Assembly: GCA_030592835.1 (NCBI GenBank)
Contig: JAUVIJ010000090.1
Span: 1 to 7,466, forward strand
Source: Candidatus Cloacimonadota bacterium
Lineage (GTDB): Bacteria > Cloacimonadota > Cloacimonadia > Cloacimonadales > TCS61
Reading direction: 5' to 3'
Length of the DNA stretch: 7,466 nt
In this document: positions 1 through 6,108 of the stretch, piece after piece
Layout of the letters: the number at the start of each line of letters is the position of its first letter
How positions within the stretch are numbered: the stretch's first letter is position 1
Translations under genes and position numbers: made by a program
The notes under the pieces: model-generated
Told to the model about the DNA's origin: nothing
Database searches by the model: none
What the model saw: only the letters and a program-made list of their open reading frames with translations

Positions 1-1
1 A

Positions 2-199
2 GAAAAATGTCCTGAAGTAAAATTTCTCGCCCATTATGCTTTATTAGGACCTTATGACTTTCTCGATATCTATGAGGCTCCTGATCCCAAAACAGCCGCT
101 AAAATAGCTCTTATCAGTCAGCAAAACGGAGCACTGCAATCTGAGAGCTGGTCGGCTATCCCATATAAAGAATTTTTAAAACTAACAAAAGAAATTTAG
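2..199 (+). CDS. GYD domain-containing protein (C-terminal part, 5' end outside window)
   Basis: This is an open frame running in from the left edge and ending at TAG 197-199. It gives the last 65 residues of a protein. The visible part contains CPEVKFLAHYALLGPYDFLD, then IYEAPD, an AAKIAL helix, and a tail reading ESWSAIPYKEFLKL. This order (hydrophobic strand, GPYD, EAPD, helix, strand with aromatic/Pro and a final KxFL) is what I know from GYD-domain proteins, small alpha/beta proteins of about 95 residues with a ferredoxin-like look. Only about 30 residues should therefore be missing. No catalytic role is established for the family, so I assign none. The next gene starts 13 bases after the stop on the same strand, suggesting co-transcription. 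Family call is fairly sure; function is unknown. Confidence 0.8.
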   Translation, partial: EKCPEVKFLAHYALLGPYDFLDIYEAPDPKTAAKIALISQQNGALQSESWSAIPYKEFLKLTKEI

Positions 200-212
200 A
201 GCCAGACAAGAG

Positions 213-785
213 ATGGCAAAAGATAAAGTAAAAGGAATATTCTGTCTGGAAGGTCTCTGGTCGGATGATCTGCGAATACGGACAACTGTTAAACCGATAC
301 TGGAACTACTGGAATTGAATTCCGACATTCCATTTATCCATGAAGATTGTGCCACGATTGAAGAATTCAAATTTTATCTAAATAAATGGACACAAAAAAA
401 ATACAAAAAATATCCAATACTCTATCTGGCATTTCACGGATCCAGTAACGGGATCTTGATATCGAACAACTTTCTCAGTCTGGACAAAATTGGAGATCAA
501 CTAAAAGGAAAATGCAGAAAGAAGATCATATTACTGGCATCCTGCAGTACAGTAAGAACTGATCTTAGAAATCTCAAAAGGTTTTTAAGAAAAACTGATG
601 CTCTGGCACTCTGTGGTTATCAAAGAATTGTGCCCTGGATCGCATCCACAGCATTTGAATTAATGCTTCTTGCAACTCTTCAGGAAAACGTTTTTGATGG
701 TCGGGGTATCGTTGCTATCAAAAGAAAAACTACTGTTGTAGCCAAAATGTTCCATGATTTAAAATTCAGACTGGTAACACAATAA
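213..785 (+). CDS. DUF6642-like protein, candidate small caspase/CHAT-fold cysteine peptidase
   Basis: This 190-residue soluble protein has no signal peptide and no membrane segment. The opening KGIFCLEGLWSDDL and the block from residue 47 to 76 (ATIEEF, LNKWTQKKY, then YPILYLAFHG) match what I remember of the uncharacterised DUF6642 family. What can be seen directly is a hydrophobic strand ending in His75-Gly76 (LYLAFHG), and 36 residues later a second hydrophobic strand ending in Ser110-Cys111 (IILLASCST). A third strand with Gly (LALCGY, 131-136) and a helix (STAFELMLLATL) follow. A strand-HG / strand-(A/S)C dyad is the hallmark of clan CD peptidases (caspases, CHAT, gingipains), so a caspase-like fold is inferred, not proven. 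The start at 213 has only a weak ribosome binding site (AAGAG), so translation may be coupled to the GYD gene 13 bases upstream. It ends in tandem stops, TAA TAA (783-788). Confidence 0.75.
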   Translation: MAKDKVKGIFCLEGLWSDDLRIRTTVKPILELLELNSDIPFIHEDCATIEEFKFYLNKWTQKKYKKYPILYLAFHGSSNGILISNNFLSLDKIGDQLKGKCRKKIILLASCSTVRTDLRNLKRFLRKTDALALCGYQRIVPWIASTAFELMLLATLQENVFDGRGIVAIKRKTTVVAKMFHDLKFRLVTQ

Positions 786-810
786 TAAAAACGCCCCCAG
801 GGAGGGGGCG
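780..810 (-). terminator. Intrinsic terminator of the minus-strand sppA-like gene
   Basis: A perfect 7-bp GC stem, CGCCCCC (792-798) and GGGGGCG (804-810), encloses a 5-base loop. Read on the minus strand it is followed at once by TTTTTATTATT, the U-tract of a rho-independent terminator. It lies about 26 bases beyond the stop of the minus-strand protease gene. Read on the plus strand the hairpin is followed by CATTCC with no T-run, so it should end transcription from the plus-strand gene less efficiently. Confidence 0.85.
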
Positions 811-835
811 CATTCCAGACAACAGGAGGATCTGC

Positions 836-3247
836 CTAGTCAATCTCAAGGTCGTAGGGGAGGACCATGAGAATACGTTCATTCTGATACTGTTCAAACC
901 TCTTCATCAATTTATAAATACCTTTTAATTCTTGATTCAACATGAAATTAGGGACTTTGACACTGCTTGTATCAAATACAAAAGAGAGCTGTCTTTTTTT
1001 GCGACCATCAAATTCCACCAGTTGAATTTCTCCTGATATGTTGGACAGGTCTTTTATTTCATCGATAGCTGTGGTTAATCCTCCGAGTTTATCAACCAGA
1101 CCATGTTCATAAGCCTGATATCCTGTCCAGACTCTACCCCTGGCAACTTCATGGATATTATCCTTGTTCATATTACGACCATCAGCAACAACCGTAATGA
1201 ATTTATCATAGGAATCGGCTATGGCAGAGGTGATCTTAGTCTTTTCCTGATCGGTCATTGGTTTATTCATAGAATAAATATCAGCATGTTCTCCTCTCTT
1301 CACTGTAGACCAATTTATCAGGATCTTATCGTAAAAACGGTTGAGTTTAGGAATGATACCAATAACTCCGATTGAACCGGTGATTGTGGAAGGTTGGGAT
1401 ATGATCTTATCTGCATAGACCGAGATATAATAACCTCCGGAAGCAGCTACACCGCCCATAGAAATAACGACAGGTTTTTCATTTTCAACGGATTTACATA
1501 ATTTGACCTCCCGAGCAATAATATCGGAAGCCAGTGCGGATCCGCCACCACTATCGATCCTGATGACAATTCCCTTGATCGAGCTATCTTCCCGGGCATC
1601 TCTGATAGCTTTAGCCATTGTTACCGAACCAATTGAAGCACCGGGTTGACTATCACCCATATGGATGTAACCAACGGCATAAATTATAGCGATTCGATCT
1701 TTTTTGTTATCACTCCAGTCATGCCTGATTTTTTTTTCTTTATAACTGGTTACAATCTGAGGGTCATTGCATTTCTCCTCAATCAACTTTTCAATCTGAT
1801 CCTCATATAGCAATTGATCCACCAGACCCAGTTGGAGAGCTTCTTCCGCAATGAAGAACGGTCCCTGATCAATGATCTCTTCAACAGGCATTTTCAATTT
1901 CCCGGATCTTCCCTCAGCAATCATTGTCGTAATCTCTGCATATAGTCCGTCCAGGATCATCTCATAAGTTTCTTTTTCGGCTGGTGTCATTTCAGTTTCT
2001 GTTAATGTATTCCCTGCGGTTTTATATTCATGACTTTGAAAGTTCACAATATCGATACCTAATGTATCCAGCAGATTTTTCACATAAGGTACCGAGATCG
2101 AAATGCCTTTGAGGTCAACATCCCCCAGGGGATTCAGATATATTTCATCAGCAACAGCGGAGGCAAAAACATAATTTCTATTACTGATATTATCGTAGTA
2201 AAACAGGATCTTCTTACCTTCTTTCCTGAAATCATCAAGTGCCGACTTCAATTCCTGAATCTGAGCAAGTGAAGATTTAAAATGAGCATTTTTAAATACT
2301 AAACCCTTGATTGTATCGTCATCTTTCAATTCTTTGATCTGATGTAAAAGATCAGAAAGGACAGGATTTTTATCAGTTATAAAATAGAAAGGCCCGATCT
2401 CACAACCCTTTCTTTTTTCCAGTATTTCCCCTTTCAGATCAAATTCATAAAACCTGTTTTTCTTATCGAAATTCAATACCGACCGGAATTTTCGAGCGGA
2501 TAATTGAATATAATTGGAACCTCCGACGATTTTATCATCTGGTTCCATAACAGAATAATTGCCTATCTGCAATTTATCCATACTCAGACTGAAATTAAGA
2601 CCGAAGGTTTCGCTCTCCAGGCTATAATTACCACCGATACTTATACCATCGATGAACTCTGTTTGAATTCCAAAAACAGGTTTTTGCCAGTCTGTAACAA
2701 ATTGGTTATCTTCGTAAACAATATCGGCTGTCATGGTAAGTCTGTCCCAGAAATTTCCCTGAAGATAAACCGGTCTGAGAGCAGCTCCGAGCCTGATATT
2801 ATAATTTGGTTCCCACACTCTGTTATAAACCGCTCCGAGAGAGAGAAAATCGAAGGGTCTATATAATAGGGATTCGATGATATCACCACTGGAAAAATTA
2901 CCTTCTTTCCAGCGATAGGTCGTACCTAAATATAGATTTTTTGTGATCCCTGTGGCTAAGTTCATTGAATGTATATTCAATTTATTCTCTCTTTCCAGAT
3001 TGTAACCTAAATTTCCCAGATTGATAATAAACGAATATTTATCATCCACAATTTTTTGATCTTCGTCATAATAATATATAAAACCTACTCCGGCAGCATT
3101 TTTGAAAGCAAAGGCGGATGGATTTATCTTTGCAGACAACAAACCGTCAGTTGCAGCAAGGGGCAGTTGCATATAATTTGGTTCCAATACTTCTGCTGAT
3201 AAAAAAATTGCAATTAAAATACTTATGATTATTGTAACTAATCTCAT
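836..3247 (-). CDS. sppA: SppA-type signal peptide peptidase (S49) fused to an N-terminal outer-membrane-like beta domain
   Basis: An 803-residue protein. Residues 1-18 are a signal peptide (VTIIISILIAIFLSA, probable cut near 18/19). Residues about 25-275 are rich in alternating hydrophobic/aromatic strands. They begin with an AKINPSAFAF segment resembling the 'NPA' start of FCB outer-membrane barrels (PorV/FadL-like). Residues about 280-760 form a two-domain S49 peptidase: first half with catalytic Lys409 in HEYKTAGN, second half with DSGGGS (566-570) and nucleophile Ser603 in GGVAASGGYY. The Lys-Ser spacing (194) is close to the 200 of E. coli SppA (K209/S409). The family degrades cleaved signal peptides and membrane-protein remnants on the outer face of the inner membrane. 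Here a cleavable leader plus barrel-like domain replaces the usual single anchor. ATG 3247 follows GGAGA (3252-3256) at good spacing. The protease call is firm; the barrel role is inference. Confidence 0.92.
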   Translation of the reverse strand: MRLVTIIISILIAIFLSAEVLEPNYMQLPLAATDGLLSAKINPSAFAFKNAAGVGFIYYYDEDQKIVDDKYSFIINLGNLGYNLERENKLNIHSMNLATGITKNLYLGTTYRWKEGNFSSGDIIESLLYRPFDFLSLGAVYNRVWEPNYNIRLGAALRPVYLQGNFWDRLTMTADIVYEDNQFVTDWQKPVFGIQTEFIDGISIGGNYSLESETFGLNFSLSMDKLQIGNYSVMEPDDKIVGGSNYIQLSARKFRSVLNFDKKNRFYEFDLKGEILEKRKGCEIGPFYFITDKNPVLSDLLHQIKELKDDDTIKGLVFKNAHFKSSLAQIQELKSALDDFRKEGKKILFYYDNISNRNYVFASAVADEIYLNPLGDVDLKGISISVPYVKNLLDTLGIDIVNFQSHEYKTAGNTLTETEMTPAEKETYEMILDGLYAEITTMIAEGRSGKLKMPVEEIIDQGPFFIAEEALQLGLVDQLLYEDQIEKLIEEKCNDPQIVTSYKEKKIRHDWSDNKKDRIAIIYAVGYIHMGDSQPGASIGSVTMAKAIRDAREDSSIKGIVIRIDSGGGSALASDIIAREVKLCKSVENEKPVVISMGGVAASGGYYISVYADKIISQPSTITGSIGVIGIIPKLNRFYDKILINWSTVKRGEHADIYSMNKPMTDQEKTKITSAIADSYDKFITVVADGRNMNKDNIHEVARGRVWTGYQAYEHGLVDKLGGLTTAIDEIKDLSNISGEIQLVEFDGRKKRQLSFVFDTSSVKVPNFMLNQELKGIYKLMKRFEQYQNERILMVLPYDLEID

Positions 3248-3490
3248 TTTATCTCCGTATGAATAATCCAGAATATTTGCTAATTCTGTATTGATTCCAG
3301 TTAAAAAATAAGATAGCCATGATATTGAGTATCATTTTTTACCAGATCAGATAGTGCGTTGATGTCCATTTCAATATTCAAGCGAATTTACCATATATCA
3401 ATAGGAAAAGTTTAGCAGATATAGTGTCAGGTTCAGATCTTAATTTTTTCAGTTCCGGATTCCGGGATATCATTATCATGGCCACCAAAA
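3248..3490. other. Intergenic region upstream of sppA-like gene
   Basis: 243 bases between two minus-strand genes. It holds the sppA ribosome binding site (GGAGA, 3252-3256) and a 6-bp inverted repeat CAGAAT/ATTCTG with an 8-base loop (3269-3288). It also holds an AT-rich hairpin ATGATA/TATCAT (3319-3335). No convincing -35/-10 pair or intrinsic terminator for the upstream gene could be made out by eye. The gap length suggests sppA has its own promoter here. Confidence 0.5.
3319..3340 (+). other. AT-rich hairpin followed by T-run (plus-strand reading)
   Basis: A perfect 6-bp stem, ATGATA (3319-3324) and TATCAT (3330-3335), has a 5-base loop and runs into a T-run ending at 3340. It looks like a weak intrinsic terminator on the plus strand. 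No plus-strand gene lies upstream, so it could only stop antisense transcription through the sppA promoter region, or it may be chance in AT-rich DNA. Confidence 0.25.
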
Positions 3491-5005
3491 TTATTTATTC
3501 TTCAAGTTCTTGAAATTTATTCTGCTATTTGAGGTTGAAGCGAAAATCCTATTCCCACCTTTACCCAAACTGCCGATCAGAACATTCTTAGTCAGTTTTT
3601 CTGTAGATATTTTCAGATCCTTAACATTGATGGATGAGTTTGACGTCCTGGCTTCAAGATCTGCATTCAGATCAGAGTCCAGGTAGAGATTAATACTGCC
3701 GTTACTGGATATAAAGTTCATATCCCTGGAAATTTGTGTTATCTCGGCTTCAATACTGCCATTAGAGGTTGTAGCATTCGACAGATCAGCAATCCCAGCC
3801 AGTTCTATACTACCATTGCTGGTGCTTACAGAAACTTCACCATCCACATTTTCTATTTCGATACTACCGTTACTGGTAGACGCTGAAACAGAGCCATCAA
3901 TGGATTTGATCACAATTGAGCCATTGCTTGTATTAGCATAAAGATTTCCGGAAAAAGTCTGGACTTTGATCTTACCATTCGATGTATTTAACTTGGCATC
4001 ACCAGATAAATCAGTTAATTGGATCTTACCATTACTGGTATACACCTCAGATATATTTACTGATTCGGGAACCTTGATGATGAACTCAACCCAGACTTTG
4101 GGTTTTTTCTCAAGTTTTTTTGCCTCGATAACTATTGCATCCTGTTCATAGATCTCAATATTTATTTTTTTAAGTTCCGCCTTGTTTTTTCGTGTTTTGA
4201 TCTCAGCGTAGATATCGATATAGTCTTTACTCCATTTGTCTATCTTGACAAAACCCTGGTAATTGATCACTTTCAGATCCTTGAACTTACCCGGATCATA
4301 GGTAGAATTGAAAGTAGTTGAGATCAGTTCATTATTATCATCGTCGTCAGAGTCAGAGAAACTGAAATTATAAAAATTGTCATCATCCTCATTATTTATG
4401 ATATGTTTCATGATCTTATCAGGATTTTTACTGACAATACTTACTGAACCCTTGGCTACAGCCTTGATAAAACTTCCCAATAGTTTTCCCCAGAAGCCTG
4501 TGATCTCTTTGTATTCATCTTCATTATCGATTATAATACCTTCCGAGGAAATAACTACTTTCTCATCATCTTCATTGACAATGATGCCTTCGTCCCCGAT
4601 CTGAACCCGGGACTTTCCATCATCGGATAAAACTGAAAGCCCCTCTTTGTTAAATATAACAATTTTTCCGTCATCACCGTTGACGGTTACCTGATCTGTG
4701 GTAAACTCACAAACTGCATCTTCGGATCTGTATATATAAAGTTTGTTCTCAGGAAGCATCAGCTTTATTTTCACAAACTCGGGAGCAGAAAAAGTAACTA
4801 TATTTTCTTTTACTTCTGCCGTTACTTCAACTTTTTTTACAGGTTCGAAAATAATATCGGTATCGTCGATAAATTTGATAGACTTGATGTTTACTTTCTC
4901 GAATTTCAATTCAACCTTATCCCCGGAAACCGAGATTTTCTGGGATTTAGCATACAACATTAAAATCGCAATTAACACTAAACTGATAATCACTACTTTT
5001 TTCAT
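3491..5005 (-). CDS. Exported DUF4097-type beta-solenoid repeat protein
   Basis: A 504-residue protein with a clear signal peptide (MKKVVIISLVLIAILMLYA, cut likely after residue 19) and no later convincing membrane helix, so it is exported. Residues 111-164 hold three acidic 17-18-residue repeats (DDGK...EGLSV, DDGK...DEGIIV, DDEK...SEGIII). Residues 205-226 are a linker rich in Asp, Asn and Ser. Residues about 228-320 match the head of the DUF4097 'putative adhesin' family. From 323 on, TSNG motifs recur every 18 residues, six times, then at 433 (SSNG), 454 and 491 (TSNS). This is a typical DUF4097 solenoid. ATG 5005 is chosen because AGGAGG (5010-5015) lies 4 bases upstream and it opens directly on the signal peptide. 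An in-frame ATG at 5059 would add 18 residues ahead of the leader. Biochemical function is unknown; surface or periplasmic envelope role inferred. Confidence 0.85.
   Translation of the reverse strand: MKKVVIISLVLIAILMLYAKSQKISVSGDKVELKFEKVNIKSIKFIDDTDIIFEPVKKVEVTAEVKENIVTFSAPEFVKIKLMLPENKLYIYRSEDAVCEFTTDQVTVNGDDGKIVIFNKEGLSVLSDDGKSRVQIGDEGIIVNEDDEKVVISSEGIIIDNEDEYKEITGFWGKLLGSFIKAVAKGSVSIVSKNPDKIMKHIINNEDDDNFYNFSFSDSDDDDNNELISTTFNSTYDPGKFKDLKVINYQGFVKIDKWSKDYIDIYAEIKTRKNKAELKKINIEIYEQDAIVIEAKKLEKKPKVWVEFIIKVPESVNISEVYTSNGKIQLTDLSGDAKLNTSNGKIKVQTFSGNLYANTSNGSIVIKSIDGSVSASTSNGSIEIENVDGEVSVSTSNGSIELAGIADLSNATTSNGSIEAEITQISRDMNFISSNGSINLYLDSDLNADLEARTSNSSINVKDLKISTEKLTKNVLIGSLGKGGNRIFASTSNSRINFKNLKNK
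3716..4039 (-). repeat. Six degenerate 54-bp tandem units encoding 18-residue TSNG repeats
   Basis: Six consecutive coding units of exactly 54 bases encode TSNG at residues 323, 341, 359, 377, 395 and 413. The consensus is about TSNGSIxIxxVDGxVSxS. The DNA copies have diverged while the spacing stayed fixed, which points to old duplication held by structure. Further, irregular copies follow down to about 3518. Confidence 0.9.
4514..4675 (-). repeat. Three short acidic repeats inside the DUF4097-type gene
   Basis: Residues 111-127, 128-145 and 146-162 each start with Asp-Asp-(Gly/Glu)-Lys and carry Glu-Gly followed by a hydrophobic strand (EGLSVL, EGIIV, EGIII). They differ in sequence from the TSNG repeats downstream but have a similar 17-18-residue period. 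Confidence 0.75.
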
Positions 5006-5009
5006 CCTT

Positions 5010-5015
5010 CCTCCT
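5010..5015 (-). promoter_or_regulatory. Ribosome binding site AGGAGG deciding the start of the DUF4097-type gene
   Basis: A perfect AGGAGG on the minus strand lies 4 bases before ATG 5005. It fixes the start at the signal peptide methionine rather than at the upstream in-frame ATG at 5059. Confidence 0.85.
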
Positions 5016-5037
5016 GTTACATATTTATTAATTCGCA

Positions 5038-5100
5038 TTAACCAAACCAAACTATACATAATTTATAAAACATCGTGTTGCAGGGAATTAGATCCGACAT
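5038..5100 (-). CDS. Possible 20-codon small ORF upstream of the DUF4097-type gene
   Basis: ATG 5098-5100 is followed by 20 codons (MSDLIPCNTMFYKLCIVWFG) and TAA, ending 32 bases before the ATG at 5005. AAGGA (5106-5110) sits 5 bases before the ATG, a good ribosome binding site position. The same stretch reads as a TATAAT -10 box, and the two readings exclude each other. Nothing homologous is recognised. It may be a leader peptide or chance. Confidence 0.2.
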   Translation of the reverse strand: MSDLIPCNTMFYKLCIVWFG

Positions 5101-5104
5101 TATA
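5099..5104 (-). promoter_or_regulatory. Candidate -10 box TATAAT for the DUF4097-type gene
   Basis: A perfect TATAAT lies on the minus strand about 95 bases upstream of the start codon, inside the 221-base gap after the ABC operon. No good -35 hexamer is found 16-18 bases upstream (only AT-rich sequence), so the call rests on the -10 and on the position. Confidence 0.35.
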
Positions 5105-5226
5105 TTCCTTTCCTGAAATTTATTTATAAAAATAATAATAATTAAAACCTTTGGTTATCATAAAGATAAATTCTTTCAGGATCTTTTTGATAAGAGAAAA
5201 CAATTCATCAGATCTCATTTGAATTC

Positions 5227-6108
5227 CTACTTAATTTCCTTCAATTTGTAGATAAATGTTGCTGCGGCAAACAGAACGCCACTAACTACAACCTGTAACA
5301 ATGATTTCCAGTTAAATAAAATATGATTCCATCTATCCTGGATGATATCGAATATCTGCTCATGAGCAAAAGAGCTCTCCATATCGGCTCCTAAGGTGAA
5401 TTTAAACCCGGAAGATAAATTGAAAAGCTTAATCAAATAACTTAAGGGTAGTGGAAGATTCCAGCCCAGGATCCCATTCAAGACCATGAACAGGAAGTGA
5501 ACTCCGATGAGAATCGATAATCCTTGCAGGAAAGCTTTATCCTTGAAAATAGCAGAGCAGAAAAAGCAGAGACTACCAAGCAACAATGTCACTTTTGCAG
5601 TTACTATAAAAGTCTGCAGAAGCCCGGTAAAAGCAACGCCAAAATGGAATTTACCAACAATAGCAATAACAATATTCAAACCTACAAAGGTCACAAGTCC
5701 GATTGCCAGAAATACAACCCACAAACCCCCGATACCGACAACATATTTGGATAAAGTCCTATACCAGATGGAAACCGGTTGAGAGCGATGAAAAAGTTCA
5801 TAATTCCTGCGTATATCTTCATTCAAAGCACTCTGTGTGAGAATAATTGTAAAAATTATACAGAGAAAAGAGGGCAGGGATAGAACTACGGCATTGGCTA
5901 CATAATTGACCGTATAAACAACTGTAGGTTCCGAAAACATCTCGGACATATCTATACCCAGTTCTAAACCATGTCTTGATCGGAAATAGGCAATTAAAAT
6001 CCCGATTATTACCAGGACATAATAACCTGCTGTAATCCAGATCGGCATGAACAGATTTTTCCTATTTATATAATAGTCCTTTTTCATGAGGGTTAAAAAT
6101 TTATTCAT
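5227..6108 (-). CDS. ABC-2-type transporter permease (partner of the adjacent ATPase)
   Basis: A 293-residue integral membrane protein with six hydrophobic segments at about 22-42, 70-92, 122-148, 160-186, 195-213 and 266-286. An amphipathic charged N-terminus (FLTLMKKDYYINRKN) precedes the first. The loop after TM2 (TQSALNEDIRRNYELFHRSQ) resembles the coupling segment of ABC-2 permeases such as YtrC/D-like and ABC-2 exporters, where it contacts the ATPase. The substrate cannot be told from sequence. ATG 6108 is chosen over the in-frame TTG at 6120 because GGAGG (6114-6118) stands 5 bases before it. It overlaps the ATPase stop by 8 bases (ATGAATAA), so the two are translationally coupled. It is the last gene of the repressor-ATPase-permease operon, and with a single permease gene the transporter is probably a homodimer. 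Confidence 0.88.
   Translation of the reverse strand: MNKFLTLMKKDYYINRKNLFMPIWITAGYYVLVIIGILIAYFRSRHGLELGIDMSEMFSEPTVVYTVNYVANAVVLSLPSFLCIIFTIILTQSALNEDIRRNYELFHRSQPVSIWYRTLSKYVVGIGGLWVVFLAIGLVTFVGLNIVIAIVGKFHFGVAFTGLLQTFIVTAKVTLLLGSLCFFCSAIFKDKAFLQGLSILIGVHFLFMVLNGILGWNLPLPLSYLIKLFNLSSGFKFTLGADMESSFAHEQIFDIIQDRWNHILFNWKSLLQVVVSGVLFAAATFIYKLKEIK

Larger units (their letters stand above)
5006..5226. other. Intergenic gap between ABC permease and DUF4097-type gene
   Basis: A very AT-rich 221-base gap. It contains the AGGAGG site, the TATAAT/small-ORF region and a small AACC-AAA-GGTT hairpin followed on the minus strand by TTAATTATTATTATTTTT (about 5131-5155). That hairpin could be a weak terminator for the ABC operon; its 4-bp stem makes this uncertain. 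Confidence 0.4.

Noticed and set aside
182..370. Minus-strand 62-codon frame opposite the start of the DUF6642-like gene
   Set aside because: It is Ser-rich, overlaps the conserved N-terminus of the real gene, and has no supporting signal.
1103..1375. Plus-strand open frame within the protease gene, and similar ones at 2504-2866, 3966-4151, 4377-4604, 4743-5129 and 5507-5782
   Set aside because: They lie antisense to well-supported genes, have low-complexity or unnatural composition, and resemble no family. They are shadows of the coding strand.
3269..3288. CAGAAT-N8-ATTCTG inverted repeat as a regulator site for sppA
   Set aside because: Only 6-bp arms, no matching second copy, and no known operator resemblance, so it is not reported as a finding.
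3301..3369. 22-codon minus-strand ORF (MDINALSDLVKNDTQYHGYL...) in the gap before sppA
   Set aside because: It has no ribosome binding site and no recognisable homology, and an ORF this short is expected by chance in a 243-base gap.
3716..4039. CRISPR-like or satellite array
   Set aside because: The regular spacing is in-frame protein repeat coding (54 bases = 18 residues). There are no identical repeats separated by unique spacers.
5006..5059. Longer start (ATG 5059) for the DUF4097-type protein
   Set aside because: It would put 18 residues in front of an ideal signal peptide, while ATG 5005 has a perfect AGGAGG 4 bases upstream.
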